Source of the DNA: JAFDVL01 sp963794955
GTDB lineage: Bacteria; Acidobacteriota; Blastocatellia; RBC074
DNA: 64,000 nt
Assembly (NCBI GenBank): GCA_963794955.1
Contig: CAWCGF010000008.1
Span: 87,302-151,301, forward strand
Reading direction: 5' to 3'
Positions 35,810 through 45,054 of this stretch are shown here, piece by piece. Position 1 is the stretch's first letter. The number at the start of each line of letters is the position of its first letter. Below the pieces are notes generated by a model. It ran no database searches. It saw only the letters and a list, made by a program, of their open reading frames with translations, and was not told where the DNA came from. The position numbers and the translations under genes are program-made.

Positions 35810-36267
35810 GCCGCGTCGGTCAAGCGATATACCGTCCATTCGTTCATCGGCTGCGCGCCCAGCGACTCATAAAAATCAATCGAAGGCTGATTCCAATTCA
35901 GCACCGACCATTCCAGTCGCCCACAATCGCGTTCTTGCGCTAACTTGGCCAGATGGGCGAGCAAGGCTTTGCCAAAGCCTTTGCCGCGCTGTTCGATGTC
36001 TACAAACAGGTCTTCCAGATAAATGCCGGGTTTTCCTAAAAAGGTGGAAAAGTTGTGGAAAAAGAGGGCAAACCCGACTGGCTCATTTTGGGCATAAGCG
36101 ATGACCGTTTCAGCGTACGGGCGCGTGCCGAACAATACTTCGCGCAAGCCTTCTTCTGTCGCGGTGACCAGATGTGACAGCTTTTCGTATTCCGCCAGCT
36201 TTTTGATGAAGGACAGAATGACGGGAACATCGTCAATGGTGGCAGCTTTGATGATAAGCTCAGGCAT
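35773..36267 (-). CDS. GNAT family N-acetyltransferase
   Basis: A 164-residue acetyltransferase. It has the GNAT pattern: IIKAATIDDVPVILSFIKKLAEYEKL at the start, YAQNEPVGFALFFHNFSTFLG, IYLEDLFVDIEQRGKGFGKALLAHLAKLA (motif A with the R-G-x-G-F-G-K acetyl-CoA pyrophosphate loop) and CGRLEWSVLNWNQPSIDFYESLGAQPMNEW. This variant (E-D-L-F-V, W-x-V-L-x-W-N) resembles the diamine/polyamine N-acetyltransferase group, so a small amine may be acetylated. The C-terminal KLAGEKLAG comes from a DNA tandem repeat. It lies 7 bp downstream of the Fic-like gene. Confidence 0.88.
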   Translation of the reverse strand: MPELIIKAATIDDVPVILSFIKKLAEYEKLSHLVTATEEGLREVLFGTRPYAETVIAYAQNEPVGFALFFHNFSTFLGKPGIYLEDLFVDIEQRGKGFGKALLAHLAKLAQERDCGRLEWSVLNWNQPSIDFYESLGAQPMNEWTVYRLTDAALEKLAGEKLAG

Positions 36268-36274
36268 AAGAGAT

Positions 36275-36919
36275 TTAAGATTTGAGATTTGTGATTGTTT
36301 GCATCAGCGAAGCAGCGAAATAATCTACCAAATGCTGTGTCGACATGCGGAACCCGGATTCCAGCGCCACAGCATAGCGTGCTTCGTTTGGATCAAAAAG
36401 CAGGGGCGGCAAGCCTGCCCGTTCTATGTAAAAGCTGGCCGCTAAGGTTGCGGTTTGGAAATTTGCTACGGCAAACGGTTGTAGATCAAGCAGGCGCAAA
36501 TGCACGAGCGTGGCTTGTTCGATGGGGTTCATTTCGGCAAAGCCTTCCGTCATAAACCAGCCCATCGCGTTGTCGAGCAAGCGCGGGATACTGCGCGCAA
36601 GGGGCGGATCATGGGCGGCATTGATCGGTGTGGCGGCAATTTCTCGCAAGATGGTTGCACTATTTGTCAACGCGTGATTAAGCGTAAACAGGCGCGCGAC
36701 ATCCAAAGTTGCGTTCACTTCAGCAGCCCACGCGGCAATCAATTGCGCGGCGGGCAAAGCTGCTGCGCCGAACCATTGTGTTTGCTGTGCTTGCACGTGC
36801 GCGCTGGTTTCAGGCTGTGTTTTTGCGGTTGCCCAAACGTCCCGCGCTTGACTCAATCCAGTAAGCCAATCGCCAGACGAACGTAAATTTTCTTGATAAA
36901 TCGGCAATTCCATAAACAT
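36275..36919 (-). CDS. Fic-like protein with degenerate active-site motif
   Basis: About 214 residues, helical. The second half follows the Fic fold order: EQATLVHLRLLDLQPFAVAN, then FQTATLAASFYIERAGLPPL, then NEARYAVALESGFRMST and a final helix. In active Fic enzymes the first segment reads H-P-F-x-x-G-N-G-R. Here the His is replaced by Gln, the first Gly by Val and the loop ends A-N-F-Q, so AMP transfer by the usual chemistry is unlikely. The N-terminal helices resemble those that pack on Fic domains. GTG 36928 and ATG 36913 are alternative starts. It opens the minus-strand operon. The Fic assignment is by pattern and moderate in strength. Confidence 0.5.
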   Translation of the reverse strand: MFMELPIYQENLRSSGDWLTGLSQARDVWATAKTQPETSAHVQAQQTQWFGAAALPAAQLIAAWAAEVNATLDVARLFTLNHALTNSATILREIAATPINAAHDPPLARSIPRLLDNAMGWFMTEGFAEMNPIEQATLVHLRLLDLQPFAVANFQTATLAASFYIERAGLPPLLFDPNEARYAVALESGFRMSTQHLVDYFAASLMQTITNLKS

Positions 36920-37091
36920 CGCTTTCACCCACGAAGTAGCACGAGGAGAACAAAATCCAGCAGAATGAACCTTCCTTCATGCCACTTGGTGGGGCGCGCG
37001 TAGAAGGAAAGGCTAACGCGTATTGCTACTTTTCACATCGCGCCGCTATAATGCCGACTTGGTTGCTACAACTCAAATCAAGAAAGCTGCT

Positions 37092-38042
37092 ATGTCATTA
37101 AATCTGAGTGGAATTGTTACTGCTGTCCCCACGCCTTTTGACCAATCCGGCGAAATTGCGCATGAGAAAATGGTGGAAAATTTGCAGGTCTGGAATCAAA
37201 CCGACCTGCTCGGCTATTTAATTTTAGGCTCGACGGGCGAATTTCCGCACCTCGACAAAGATGAAAAGCTGGCGTTGATTGATACGGTCAAGGCAAATTT
37301 GCCGTATGACAAATTGTTGCTTGTCGGCACGAGCGAGCTTTCGACGCGGCACACGGTGGAGATGACAAAAATGGCAGCGGATCGTGGTGCCGATGGCGCG
37401 GTCGTGGTCACGCCGTATTACTACAAGAAGATTTTGCACGATGAAGAACTGGCCGCGCATTACCGTCGCATCGCGGATAACTCACCCATTCCAGTGCTGA
37501 TTTATTTGATTCCGCAATTTTCGGGTGTGTATCTGATGCCGGAAACGATTGCGGAACTCGCGGATCATCCGAACATTATCGGCTTAAAGGAGAGTTCCGG
37601 CGATTTGGAATCGCTGCGGCACCTCTTCAATGAATTGGGGCAGCGGGAATTTAGCGTAATGCTGGGCGCTCCTGCGTTGTTAACAGAAGGCCTTTCGCTC
37701 GGTGCCACCGGCGGAATTTTCGCCGTCGCAGCGTTGGCTCCGCGCGCCTGTTGCGAAGCGATCCGTTCATACAAATGGGGGGACCAGGAACGCGCTGAAC
37801 GAATCAAAGAACGCATTGGGGCTTTAGGGAAAGCGGTTAGCCTGCCGGGCGTCGGTTGGCTGAAAGCGGCGATGGATATGTGCGGGATGTATGGCTTTTT
37901 GCCGCGCTCGCCGTTGCCCGCGCCGGATGAAAGCGCGCGCGCGGGAATTGAACAGGCAATTGAGGAAAGCGGCTTCTTTGCCCGCGCACTGGATGATCAC
38001 CCGTTTCAGGAGCGCGATGATTTGCGTGAGATTGAGTTTTGA
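37092..38042 (+). CDS. Dihydrodipicolinate synthase family aldolase (DapA-like)
   Basis: A 316-residue TIM-barrel class I aldolase. Visible motifs: GIVTAVPTPFDQSGEI, GYLILGSTGEFPHLDKDE (the G-S-T-G-E pyruvate-carboxylate loop), VVVTPYYYKKIL with the catalytic Tyr, and NIIGLKESSGDLESLRHL with the Schiff-base Lys. Members include dihydrodipicolinate synthase, N-acetylneuraminate lyase and several 2-keto-3-deoxy-acid aldolases; the branch cannot be decided by eye. The ATG at 37092 begins directly before the barrel, and the longer TTG start at 37023 adds unlikely residues. Confidence 0.85.
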   Translation: MSLNLSGIVTAVPTPFDQSGEIAHEKMVENLQVWNQTDLLGYLILGSTGEFPHLDKDEKLALIDTVKANLPYDKLLLVGTSELSTRHTVEMTKMAADRGADGAVVVTPYYYKKILHDEELAAHYRRIADNSPIPVLIYLIPQFSGVYLMPETIAELADHPNIIGLKESSGDLESLRHLFNELGQREFSVMLGAPALLTEGLSLGATGGIFAVAALAPRACCEAIRSYKWGDQERAERIKERIGALGKAVSLPGVGWLKAAMDMCGMYGFLPRSPLPAPDESARAGIEQAIEESGFFARALDDHPFQERDDLREIEF

Positions 38043-38126
38043 AAAAGCTATTAGCTGTTAGCCTTTAGCCAAAAAACTTGCCCATAGTGGATGGACTAAT
38101 AGCGAAGGGCTAAACCGGAGAAGTAA

Positions 38127-39755
38127 ATGACCACAGACACAATCCGCTTCAGTGAAATCCCGAAAACATCTCGTTTGTTTCAGGATTTTCTGTATGACTT
38201 CCCACGGGTGGAAAATTTTTACGAAGCGGGTGGGCGCGATTGGGATGCCTTGCTCGCGCGTTCCGCACGAGTGGCTGCACAAGACTACAATCGTGATGCG
38301 GTCGCGGATGTGTTGCTGGAACAGAACCGTGCGGCAGGCGCAGGCGCAGCGACTTTTTCCAACATTGAACGCCTGCGGGAAAAAGATTCGGTCGTTATTA
38401 TCACCGGCCAACAAGCCGGGCTTTTTACTGGCCCACTCTACACGATTTTCAAAGCTCTCACGGCCATCAAGCTTGCCAATGAATTGCGCGCACGCGGCGT
38501 CAATGCGGTTCCAGTGTTCTGGATTGCGGCGGAAGATCACGATTTCGCCGAAGTCAATCACACGCGGCTCGTTAATCGTGAAGGCCAGTTTGTGACGATT
38601 ACTTACACGGGCTGTTCGCCCGCAGAAGGCAAGCCCGTCGGCACCGTTCGTTTGGGGGAAGCGATCAATGAAAACCTGAACGAGTTGCTGGCGGCACTGC
38701 CCGAATCCGAATTCCTGCCCGCCCTGGAAGCGGATTTGCGCGCGTCTTATCAGACCGGCATCGGTTTTGCGGATGCTTTTGCTAAATTGATGATGCGTTT
38801 CTTCGGCAAGTTTGGCGTGGTGCTGATCAATCCGCTTGATGATCGCTTTAAGCATATTGCCGGGGCGCTTTATTCAGAAGCGATGTCACGCGCGCCAGAA
38901 TTTGCTACAGCGCTGGTCAAACAAAGCGCGGCGTTAGAAGCCGCCGGCTATCACGCGCAAGTGTATACCAGTCCCGAATCTGTGCCGTTGTTTATGATGG
39001 ACGAGGGCCGACGCACGGCGCTCGTGCAACGCGACGGGCATTTCTATCTGAAAGGCAGTGAGAAAAGCTTCCAGCGCGACGAATTGCTGGCAACCGTCCA
39101 TCGTTGTCCGAACTGTTTTAGCCCGAATGTCACGCTGCGTCCGATTGTGCAGGATTTTTTACTGCCGACGGCGGTGTACATTGGCGGCCCGGCGGAGATT
39201 GCCTACTTCGCCCAACTGCGGGCAGGCTATCAATTGCTGGGACGGGTCGAACCGCTGGTGTTATCGCGCGCCAGCTTCACGTTGATTGAGAAGCGGCACG
39301 CCAAAACGCTCAGCAAAAATGGGCTGACCTTCAGCGATTTGTTTGCGGGCGTGAATGAAGTGATGACGAAAATTGGCGAGCAGGGAGCGGATAAAGAAAC
39401 GGCAGCCGCGTTCGATGAGACAGAGCAATTGATTGAAGCACAAGTGGAAAAACTGCGCACCGCTTTAGAAAAAGCCGACCCACCTTTAGCCGCAGCGCTC
39501 AAAGGTGGCAAAGCGAATATACTCTCGAACATTCACCGCCTGCGCGCCACGTATATCAAGAACCTAAGCCAGCGCGACGAAGCCACGCGGCACCAAATCG
39601 AACGCGCCTTCGCGGTTCTCTATCCCAACAAAGGATTGCAGGAACGAGAAATCAATGCCGCCTACTTTTTGGCTCGCTACGGCTATGAATTGATAGATCG
39701 CATCTACGAAGAAGTAAAGCTTGAGGAACTCGGCCATCAGTTGCTTTACTGCTAA
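38127..39755 (+). CDS. bshC: Bacillithiol biosynthesis cysteine-adding enzyme BshC
   Basis: A 542-residue protein with full-length BshC features: VIITGQQAGLFTGPLYTIFKALTAIKLA near residue 90, PVFWIAAEDHDFAEVNHTRLV (the W-I-A-A-E-D-H-D-F-x-E motif), YIGGPAEIAYFAQL near 350, a long coiled-coil region, and the end FLARYGYELIDRIYEE. BshC joins cysteine to glucosaminyl-malate to make bacillithiol, a low-molecular-weight thiol. The bshA and bshB genes are not in this window. Start ATG is supported by CCGGAG. If active, the cell has a thiol pool that could recycle the two nearby selenium-dependent redox proteins (inference). Confidence 0.92.
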   Translation: MTTDTIRFSEIPKTSRLFQDFLYDFPRVENFYEAGGRDWDALLARSARVAAQDYNRDAVADVLLEQNRAAGAGAATFSNIERLREKDSVVIITGQQAGLFTGPLYTIFKALTAIKLANELRARGVNAVPVFWIAAEDHDFAEVNHTRLVNREGQFVTITYTGCSPAEGKPVGTVRLGEAINENLNELLAALPESEFLPALEADLRASYQTGIGFADAFAKLMMRFFGKFGVVLINPLDDRFKHIAGALYSEAMSRAPEFATALVKQSAALEAAGYHAQVYTSPESVPLFMMDEGRRTALVQRDGHFYLKGSEKSFQRDELLATVHRCPNCFSPNVTLRPIVQDFLLPTAVYIGGPAEIAYFAQLRAGYQLLGRVEPLVLSRASFTLIEKRHAKTLSKNGLTFSDLFAGVNEVMTKIGEQGADKETAAAFDETEQLIEAQVEKLRTALEKADPPLAAALKGGKANILSNIHRLRATYIKNLSQRDEATRHQIERAFAVLYPNKGLQEREINAAYFLARYGYELIDRIYEEVKLEELGHQLLYC

Positions 39756-39836
39756 GCCAATTTTTCTCCCCAAAAATTTTCCTTGCCAGAAATCCGCTTG
39801 GTGATACGCCGTCGTACTTAGAGCGGAAAAGCAATG

Positions 39837-39851
39837 TTCTTACAGTAAGAA
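39837..39851. repeat. Palindrome in the 419-bp gap before the DUF4394 gene
   Basis: TTCTTAC-A-GTAAGAA is a perfect 7-1-7 palindrome, nested inside a wider dyad (TACTTA at 39815-39820 with TAAGTA at 39853-39858). It could be an operator or a fold in a transcript. Elsewhere the gap 39756-40174 shows no gene; a GGGGGAGG ribosome site closes it before the ATG at 40175. Confidence 0.4.
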
Positions 39852-40174
39852 TTAAGTATCGCACGATGCGAGGGCCGTGCTGCACATACTGATTAAGTGA
39901 TTTTGTTGACGCGTGGCTGTCATGTGAAGGTGAACCACTGCCTACAAACCTAGCCCTCAACGATTGTTTCTTACTGCCAGGCAGTTTAGACCCAAGAACG
40001 CAACGATGAGTTAATAACCGAAGCGGCCAACTATGCTAAAGACGATCAGCAGCAGTAACCCATAAGCTAAGATCACATCTAGTATTGAGGCCAACCACAA
40101 ACACCTTATTCCCTCGATCAAAGAGCAGTAACTTATTACAGCAGCCCTTATGGCTGTATGGGGGAGGTTTATTC

Positions 40175-42679
40175 ATGCAAACAAAAAAACAAACGATCAT
40201 AGCAAAGAAGGCTGTAACAAGTAGCCTACTAACCCTTGCAATTTCCCTACTCTTGAGCTTCTCGACTTGGGCACAATCGCCGCAGGTCGAGGGCAGCGTA
40301 TGGGCTTTGACGGCGAGCCAGAAATTGGTGAGCTTCAGCAGTCTGGCACCGAATACCATCACTACCACGTTGACGATCACTGGCTTACAAGGTGGCGAGA
40401 CATTGGTCGGGATAGATTTTCGCCCCCGCACGGGGCAGCTTTTCGGTGTCAGTTCGGCCAGCCGTATCTATACCATTAACACCATTACAGGCGTTGCCAC
40501 GCAAGTGGGAACGGCGACCTTTACCCCCGCCGCGAATGGGGCTGCCTTTGCCGTAGATTTCAATCCGGTGCCGGATCGCATTCGCTTTATGAGTGATGCA
40601 GATCAGAACCTGCGCCTTAATCCTGATACCGGCGGCGTGGCGGGCACCGACACAACTTTGGTGTATACGACAGGTGACGCAAACGTTGCCGCCAATCCAA
40701 ATATTGTAGGAGTGGCATATACGAACAATGTTTCTGGCGCAGTGACAACCACGCTGTATGGGATTGATTCCAACTTGGATATTCTCGTCCGACAAGGCTC
40801 AGTCAGTGGTGCGCCAATTTCCCCAAACACGGGGCAGTTATCAACCCTTGGCGCGCTCGGCGTGAACACGACCGACCAGGTTGGTTTTGATATTGCGGAT
40901 TTCAATGATGCGGCTTTTGCTTCGCTGACAACCTCCGGCGCAACGCAATCACAATTGTACACAATCAATCTAACCAGTGGCGCAGCAACCTTGCTCGGCA
41001 CGATTGGCGTGAGTGAGATCATCCGCGATATTGCGGTCGCGCCAACTTTTAACCCGCCTACCCAAACCTCCTCCATCACGGTGGTGAACGCGGCTAATTT
41101 TAGTCCGGGAAGCATTGCACCTGATTCGATAGCTTCAGTATTTGGCACCTTTGTCACGGCCAATGGGCAGCCTGCAACCGCGCCGGTAAACCTGTTGCCA
41201 ACGACACTGAACGGCATCAGAGTCAGCCTCAATGGCACTGATGCGCCGCTCTTTTATGTTAGCAATTCGCAGATCAATTTTCTGGCTCCGGCCACAACCG
41301 CAGTGGGCATCGCTACAGTCGTAGTCACCAATTCTGATGGCAGCACGCGCACGGGAAGCGTGAATATTTCTGCCGCTGCACCAGGACTTTTTACGGCGGA
41401 TGCTTCCGGGCGCGGTTCAGCCGTAGGGTTTTCTACGTTCGATGGCTTGACACGGCAAAGCCTGACGAATGCCGATGGCAGCGAAAGAGCCGTGGCTCCA
41501 GGCACGGCGGTAAATCCGAACTATTTGGAATTGTTCGGCACCGGCTTGCGCCGCGCGATGGCCAGCAATCCGACCGATACGAATGGGGTAGCTGAAGCCG
41601 TGACCGCAACCATTCAAGGTGTGCCTGTGACTGTGGCTTATGCAGGAGTTGCTCCGGGCTGGATGGGATTGGATCAACTCAACCTTGCCATCCCGCCAGA
41701 GTTGGCGGGGCTGGGGCAGCTTAATGTTCGGGTGGTGGTCAATGGACAAAGCTCAAATGTCGTTACATTCACAATCGGCGGCACGCCGCCCCAGGTCCGT
41801 ACGCAGGCGCTCACGCCGGGCCAATTAACCGTTGGGCAGTTGACGACTGACGATCAAGTCATGCGCGCAGGCGATGGCAGCGGCAGGACATATTTTATAG
41901 ATGCGTATAGCTTCACGGCCAATTCTACGTCGGGCATTGCAGTTGATGTACGCTCCAACCTCTTCGACGCCACAGCCCTGCTGTACAGGAAACAAGCGAA
42001 TGGCAGCTTGACTCTGTTAGCGGCAGACGATGATCTGGGTGGGCTTGGGCAAGGGAATATAGATAACACGAATGCGCTGTTATTAACGGTCTTGCCAGGC
42101 AGTGGCGATTACGTACTGGTTGTGACCAGTGCGGATGATGATCCGAACGCACTAGGCGGCTATACAGTGCGATTAGCTGGCAACTCAATCCAGCCCATTA
42201 GTTATGGAGCGAACCTGAACGCCAACATTACGACGAGTGATTTGCGCAGCTCGGCGGGCGACTATCTGGATGCGTATTGGTTTGCGGGTGTGCAGGGCGA
42301 AATGGTGCAAATCAAGATGAGTTCCACCAATTTTGATTCGTTCCTGATCCTTAATGGTAACGATGGGGAAACGCTGGTGAGCGATGACAATACGGGTGGG
42401 GGGAACGATGCGTTGATTAAGACGACATTGCCCCGCACGGGAATTTACGTGATCGTCGCCACGCCTTTTGCGAACAACGCCACCGGCAATTACACCCTGA
42501 CGTTGAATACCGTCAGCAGCTTTGCGCCGACTGCGGCTGAAACGGTCGCCAAAAATCGTGCTGAGTCGTTATTGCCGAGCCGCCGATTTGGACGTGCTGG
42601 CGTGGAAACTGTGCGCTCAGCTCAAGAGGAAGCTCAATTCAATCGCTTCGCCACACGCTACCTGGTCGAGCAAAAATAA
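40175..42679 (+). CDS. Secreted DUF4394 / Solibacter-domain / PPC protein
   Basis: An 834-residue exported protein. After a basic N-terminus and signal (SSLLTLAISLLLSFSTWAQS) comes a DUF4394 beta-propeller-like domain (about residues 30-290: VWALTASQKLVSF, GGETLVGIDFRPRTGQLFGV, FMSDADQNLRLNPDTG, GIDSNLDILVRQGS). It is followed by TIGR03437 (about 300-530: VVNAANFSPGSIAPDSIASVFG, YVSNSQINFLAPATTAVG, YLELFGTGLR). Two PPC-type prepeptidase domains follow (about 580-825: FTANSTSGIAVDVRSN and YWFAGVQGEMVQIKMSS). It is secreted or surface-bound with no catalytic site seen. The ATG has GGGGGAGG in front, and the upstream start at 40085 is rejected. Confidence 0.85.
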   Translation: MQTKKQTIIAKKAVTSSLLTLAISLLLSFSTWAQSPQVEGSVWALTASQKLVSFSSLAPNTITTTLTITGLQGGETLVGIDFRPRTGQLFGVSSASRIYTINTITGVATQVGTATFTPAANGAAFAVDFNPVPDRIRFMSDADQNLRLNPDTGGVAGTDTTLVYTTGDANVAANPNIVGVAYTNNVSGAVTTTLYGIDSNLDILVRQGSVSGAPISPNTGQLSTLGALGVNTTDQVGFDIADFNDAAFASLTTSGATQSQLYTINLTSGAATLLGTIGVSEIIRDIAVAPTFNPPTQTSSITVVNAANFSPGSIAPDSIASVFGTFVTANGQPATAPVNLLPTTLNGIRVSLNGTDAPLFYVSNSQINFLAPATTAVGIATVVVTNSDGSTRTGSVNISAAAPGLFTADASGRGSAVGFSTFDGLTRQSLTNADGSERAVAPGTAVNPNYLELFGTGLRRAMASNPTDTNGVAEAVTATIQGVPVTVAYAGVAPGWMGLDQLNLAIPPELAGLGQLNVRVVVNGQSSNVVTFTIGGTPPQVRTQALTPGQLTVGQLTTDDQVMRAGDGSGRTYFIDAYSFTANSTSGIAVDVRSNLFDATALLYRKQANGSLTLLAADDDLGGLGQGNIDNTNALLLTVLPGSGDYVLVVTSADDDPNALGGYTVRLAGNSIQPISYGANLNANITTSDLRSSAGDYLDAYWFAGVQGEMVQIKMSSTNFDSFLILNGNDGETLVSDDNTGGGNDALIKTTLPRTGIYVIVATPFANNATGNYTLTLNTVSSFAPTAAETVAKNRAESLLPSRRFGRAGVETVRSAQEEAQFNRFATRYLVEQK

Positions 42680-42691
42680 CAAATAGTCATT

Positions 42692-42727
42692 GCCAGCTCA
42701 GGCGGAATCCCTCTTGCTTGAGCTGGC
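42692..42727. repeat. Intergenic hairpin between DUF4394 and DUF4331 genes
   Basis: GCCAGCTCA (42692-42700) pairs exactly with TGAGCTGGC (42719-42727), leaving an 18-base loop, 12 bp after the DUF4394 gene stops. A T-run is lacking, so it is a weak terminator at best. It may instead shield the 3' end of the upstream message. Confidence 0.45.
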
Positions 42728-42754
42728 TCTAATTCTAGAGAGGACTTGAATTTT

Positions 42755-44242
42755 ATGAATAGGATAACCCGAAAAATACAGCGTAAGCTGGCGCTGGTTT
42801 TGCTGCTGGCCTTAACGCTGCTGCCACAGTTTACATTGGCTTCCAGCCACATGGATGCGCCGTTGGTTACGCGTGATCCTGCGGCCAACACGACGGATGT
42901 TTATGCGTTTGTCAGTTCTCGCAGCGGACAGAAATACCTGACGGTTGCCTTGGGCGTTTATCCGCACGAACATCCAGGCGTTGGCCCGAATAAATATAAC
43001 TTTGACGATACAGTGCGTTATGAAATTCACGTGGCGACAGGCGCAGATGTTGCGGCTGGTCGTCCAACGATGACCTATCGCTTTGAATTCAAGACGAAAT
43101 TCAAAAATCAAAACACAATCCTGCAATCGTACCTCGGCGTGGTCAATGCGGTGGATGATGCCAACCAGAATCTGACGCAAACCTACACGGTCACAAAACT
43201 GAATAATCGCACCGGCTCGCAAATGATTTTGGGAACAGGAATCGTTCCGCCCAATAATCAGGGCATTGCAACGCCTTTCTACAACGAAGGCGATAACGGC
43301 GAAAACTTGGCGCGTAAAGGCGTAGCGACGGAAGCTGAGTTGGACAAATACACCAAAGCTACGATTGCGCAATTGCAAGGCGGGTATCTCGCTTTTGCCG
43401 GACAGCGCGATGATGGTTTTTATGGTGACATTCAATCTATCTTTGATTTGCTGCAACTCCGCAATCCCGGCAAAGATTCCCAGGGCGGTTTTAATATTCA
43501 CGCGATGGCACTGCAAATTCCGACCGCTGACATCGGCGGTGAACTGCAAATGGTAGGCGTCTATGCAACGACCAGTCGTGAAGTGGCATCCGTCTCAGGC
43601 AATGGTTCCGGCTTGATTATCCGTCGCCCGCAATATGCTCAAGTCGCACGGCAGGGCAATCCGCTCTTCAATGAAGGACTGGTGGCCCTTGCCGACAAAG
43701 ACATTTACAGTCGCTCTACTCCGGCTATGGATAATCAGCTTTTCCGCAAATATGCCGAGACACCTGAGTTGGCTGCTCTCATCAATGCAATCATCGGCAA
43801 AGGTGCGCAACTGGCGATTCCGACCGGTCGCACTGACATCGCCGGAATTTTTATCCCCGATGTCATTAAAGTTGACCTTTCAACCGATGCGGTTCGGCTG
43901 GCTGGCAACAGCGCGAACGATGCGAAGAACCCGAATGACGCAGGCTTCTCACGGCTGAGCATTTTTGGCGGCGATGTGCTGAAGAGCAAGATTCAAGACC
44001 CGTTCAAGAATGGCGGGAATATTCCGGGCGGATGGCCGAATGGACGGCGCTTTGGCGATGATGTCGTGGATATTGCCATCATCGCATTGCTTTCCGATTT
44101 ACGCGATCCCAACAATCTGAAAATCAGCGACCCGTTTATGGGCAATTATGACGGTGTGACCAATAATGATATGGGATACAACAAAGTTTTCCCGTATGAA
44201 AGCACACCGCAGAACGGTCGCAAAAATTCCTTCCCTCAGTAA
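42755..44242 (+). CDS. DUF4331 family secreted protein
   Basis: A 495-residue exported protein with signal LALVLLLALTLLPQFTLA, then the DUF4331 core: SSHMDAPLVTRDPAANTTDVYAFVS, YPHEHPGVGPNKYNFDDTVRYEIHV, DDGFYGDIQSIFDLL, NIHAMALQIPTADIGG, NPLFNEGLVALADKD and the C-terminal GFSRLSIFGGDVLK, GWPNGRRFGDDVVDIAIIALL. The opening H-x-D-A-P motif may bind a metal (inference). DUF4331 has no confirmed function and is often found beside secreted proteins in Acidobacteriota and other phyla. ATG 42755 is chosen because AGAGAGGAC then has normal spacing. Confidence 0.88.
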   Translation: MNRITRKIQRKLALVLLLALTLLPQFTLASSHMDAPLVTRDPAANTTDVYAFVSSRSGQKYLTVALGVYPHEHPGVGPNKYNFDDTVRYEIHVATGADVAAGRPTMTYRFEFKTKFKNQNTILQSYLGVVNAVDDANQNLTQTYTVTKLNNRTGSQMILGTGIVPPNNQGIATPFYNEGDNGENLARKGVATEAELDKYTKATIAQLQGGYLAFAGQRDDGFYGDIQSIFDLLQLRNPGKDSQGGFNIHAMALQIPTADIGGELQMVGVYATTSREVASVSGNGSGLIIRRPQYAQVARQGNPLFNEGLVALADKDIYSRSTPAMDNQLFRKYAETPELAALINAIIGKGAQLAIPTGRTDIAGIFIPDVIKVDLSTDAVRLAGNSANDAKNPNDAGFSRLSIFGGDVLKSKIQDPFKNGGNIPGGWPNGRRFGDDVVDIAIIALLSDLRDPNNLKISDPFMGNYDGVTNNDMGYNKVFPYESTPQNGRKNSFPQ

Positions 44243-44400
44243 GTGAGGAAAGGACAATTCGGTCGCGCGCAGCAAGCATAACCAGCTACCAGTGTGTTAT
44301 CAGGATGCCAGGGGAGGCCACTAATAACATTCTGAAGTGCCGAGGCATCGCTGTTTTCTTTCTGCGCGCGACTGGCTTTGGTTGACCTAAAAGCCAACCG

Positions 44401-45054
44401 TCATTTCACACTGACCGCAACGCGACTGGCCGACTCTTTGGTTTGTCCTGATGAGGTTTGTGGGGGCACCGCACGATTCCCGTTGGTTTCAGCATCCACC
44501 ATTTTCACCACTTGCCGAATTGCGAGCAAGTGTTCGGGCGGAAGAGGCAATCCTTCTTTGACCGCTTTATCCGCCACCACCATTGCTTCCGAATACGAAT
44601 CACGCAACTTCACGGATTTGAGCGTCAGTGTTGCCACTGACTCTTTGAAGCCTTGCAGCGCATCCATTTCCCGTTCGCGTAGTGTCGCCACATCTTGTGG
44701 GTTTTCCGCCGACAACAAATTCAGCGAAGACTTACGCCAGACTTCCAGCAATTTTTTCGAGCGGTCAATCCCATCAATCAAATCGGCTTCGGTCAGCACG
44801 ATCACGCTGTCAATGGCTTGGACAGAAGCCCAACGCGCATCGCTCAGCCGCCCATCTTTTTTCAATTGGCCAAAGCTTTCAAAAACACGGTTCCAGCTAT
44901 TGTAGGCCAGTTCATTGACATTCATCGCCAGGCGCAATTTGCTCTCGGCGCTGTTGTAATCCATTTTTCGATTGGCTTGTTGTTGTTGTGGACAGGCCAT
45001 CAAAAACAAGGTGAAGCCCAGGAAGGTAATCGTCGTGAATATTCTTTTCAGCAT
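44401..45054 (-). CDS. Hypothetical lipoprotein, helical
   Basis: A 217-residue protein that I do not recognise. It starts with a lipoprotein signal, TFLGFTLFLMACPQQQ, where the Cys would be lipidated. The mature part is almost entirely helical, with regular heptad-like spacing (LLEVWRKSSLNLLSAENPQDV, DALQGFKESVATL), and ends in a Pro/Ser-rich tail. It is probably tethered to a membrane on the outside. It is convergent to the DUF4331 gene. Bases 45055-45478, on its upstream side, contain no gene or recognised element. Confidence 0.6.
   Translation of the reverse strand: MLKRIFTTITFLGFTLFLMACPQQQQANRKMDYNSAESKLRLAMNVNELAYNSWNRVFESFGQLKKDGRLSDARWASVQAIDSVIVLTEADLIDGIDRSKKLLEVWRKSSLNLLSAENPQDVATLREREMDALQGFKESVATLTLKSVKLRDSYSEAMVVADKAVKEGLPLPPEHLLAIRQVVKMVDAETNGNRAVPPQTSSGQTKESASRVAVSVK

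Noticed and set aside
38058..38855. A 265-codon minus-strand ORF opposite bshC
   Set aside because: The BshC motifs are on the plus strand, and the antisense frame shows no domain.
44378..44905. A 175-codon plus-strand ORF opposite the lipoprotein
   Set aside because: The minus strand has a lipoprotein signal and natural start; the plus frame is rich in Ser/Thr/Cys as expected of a shadow.
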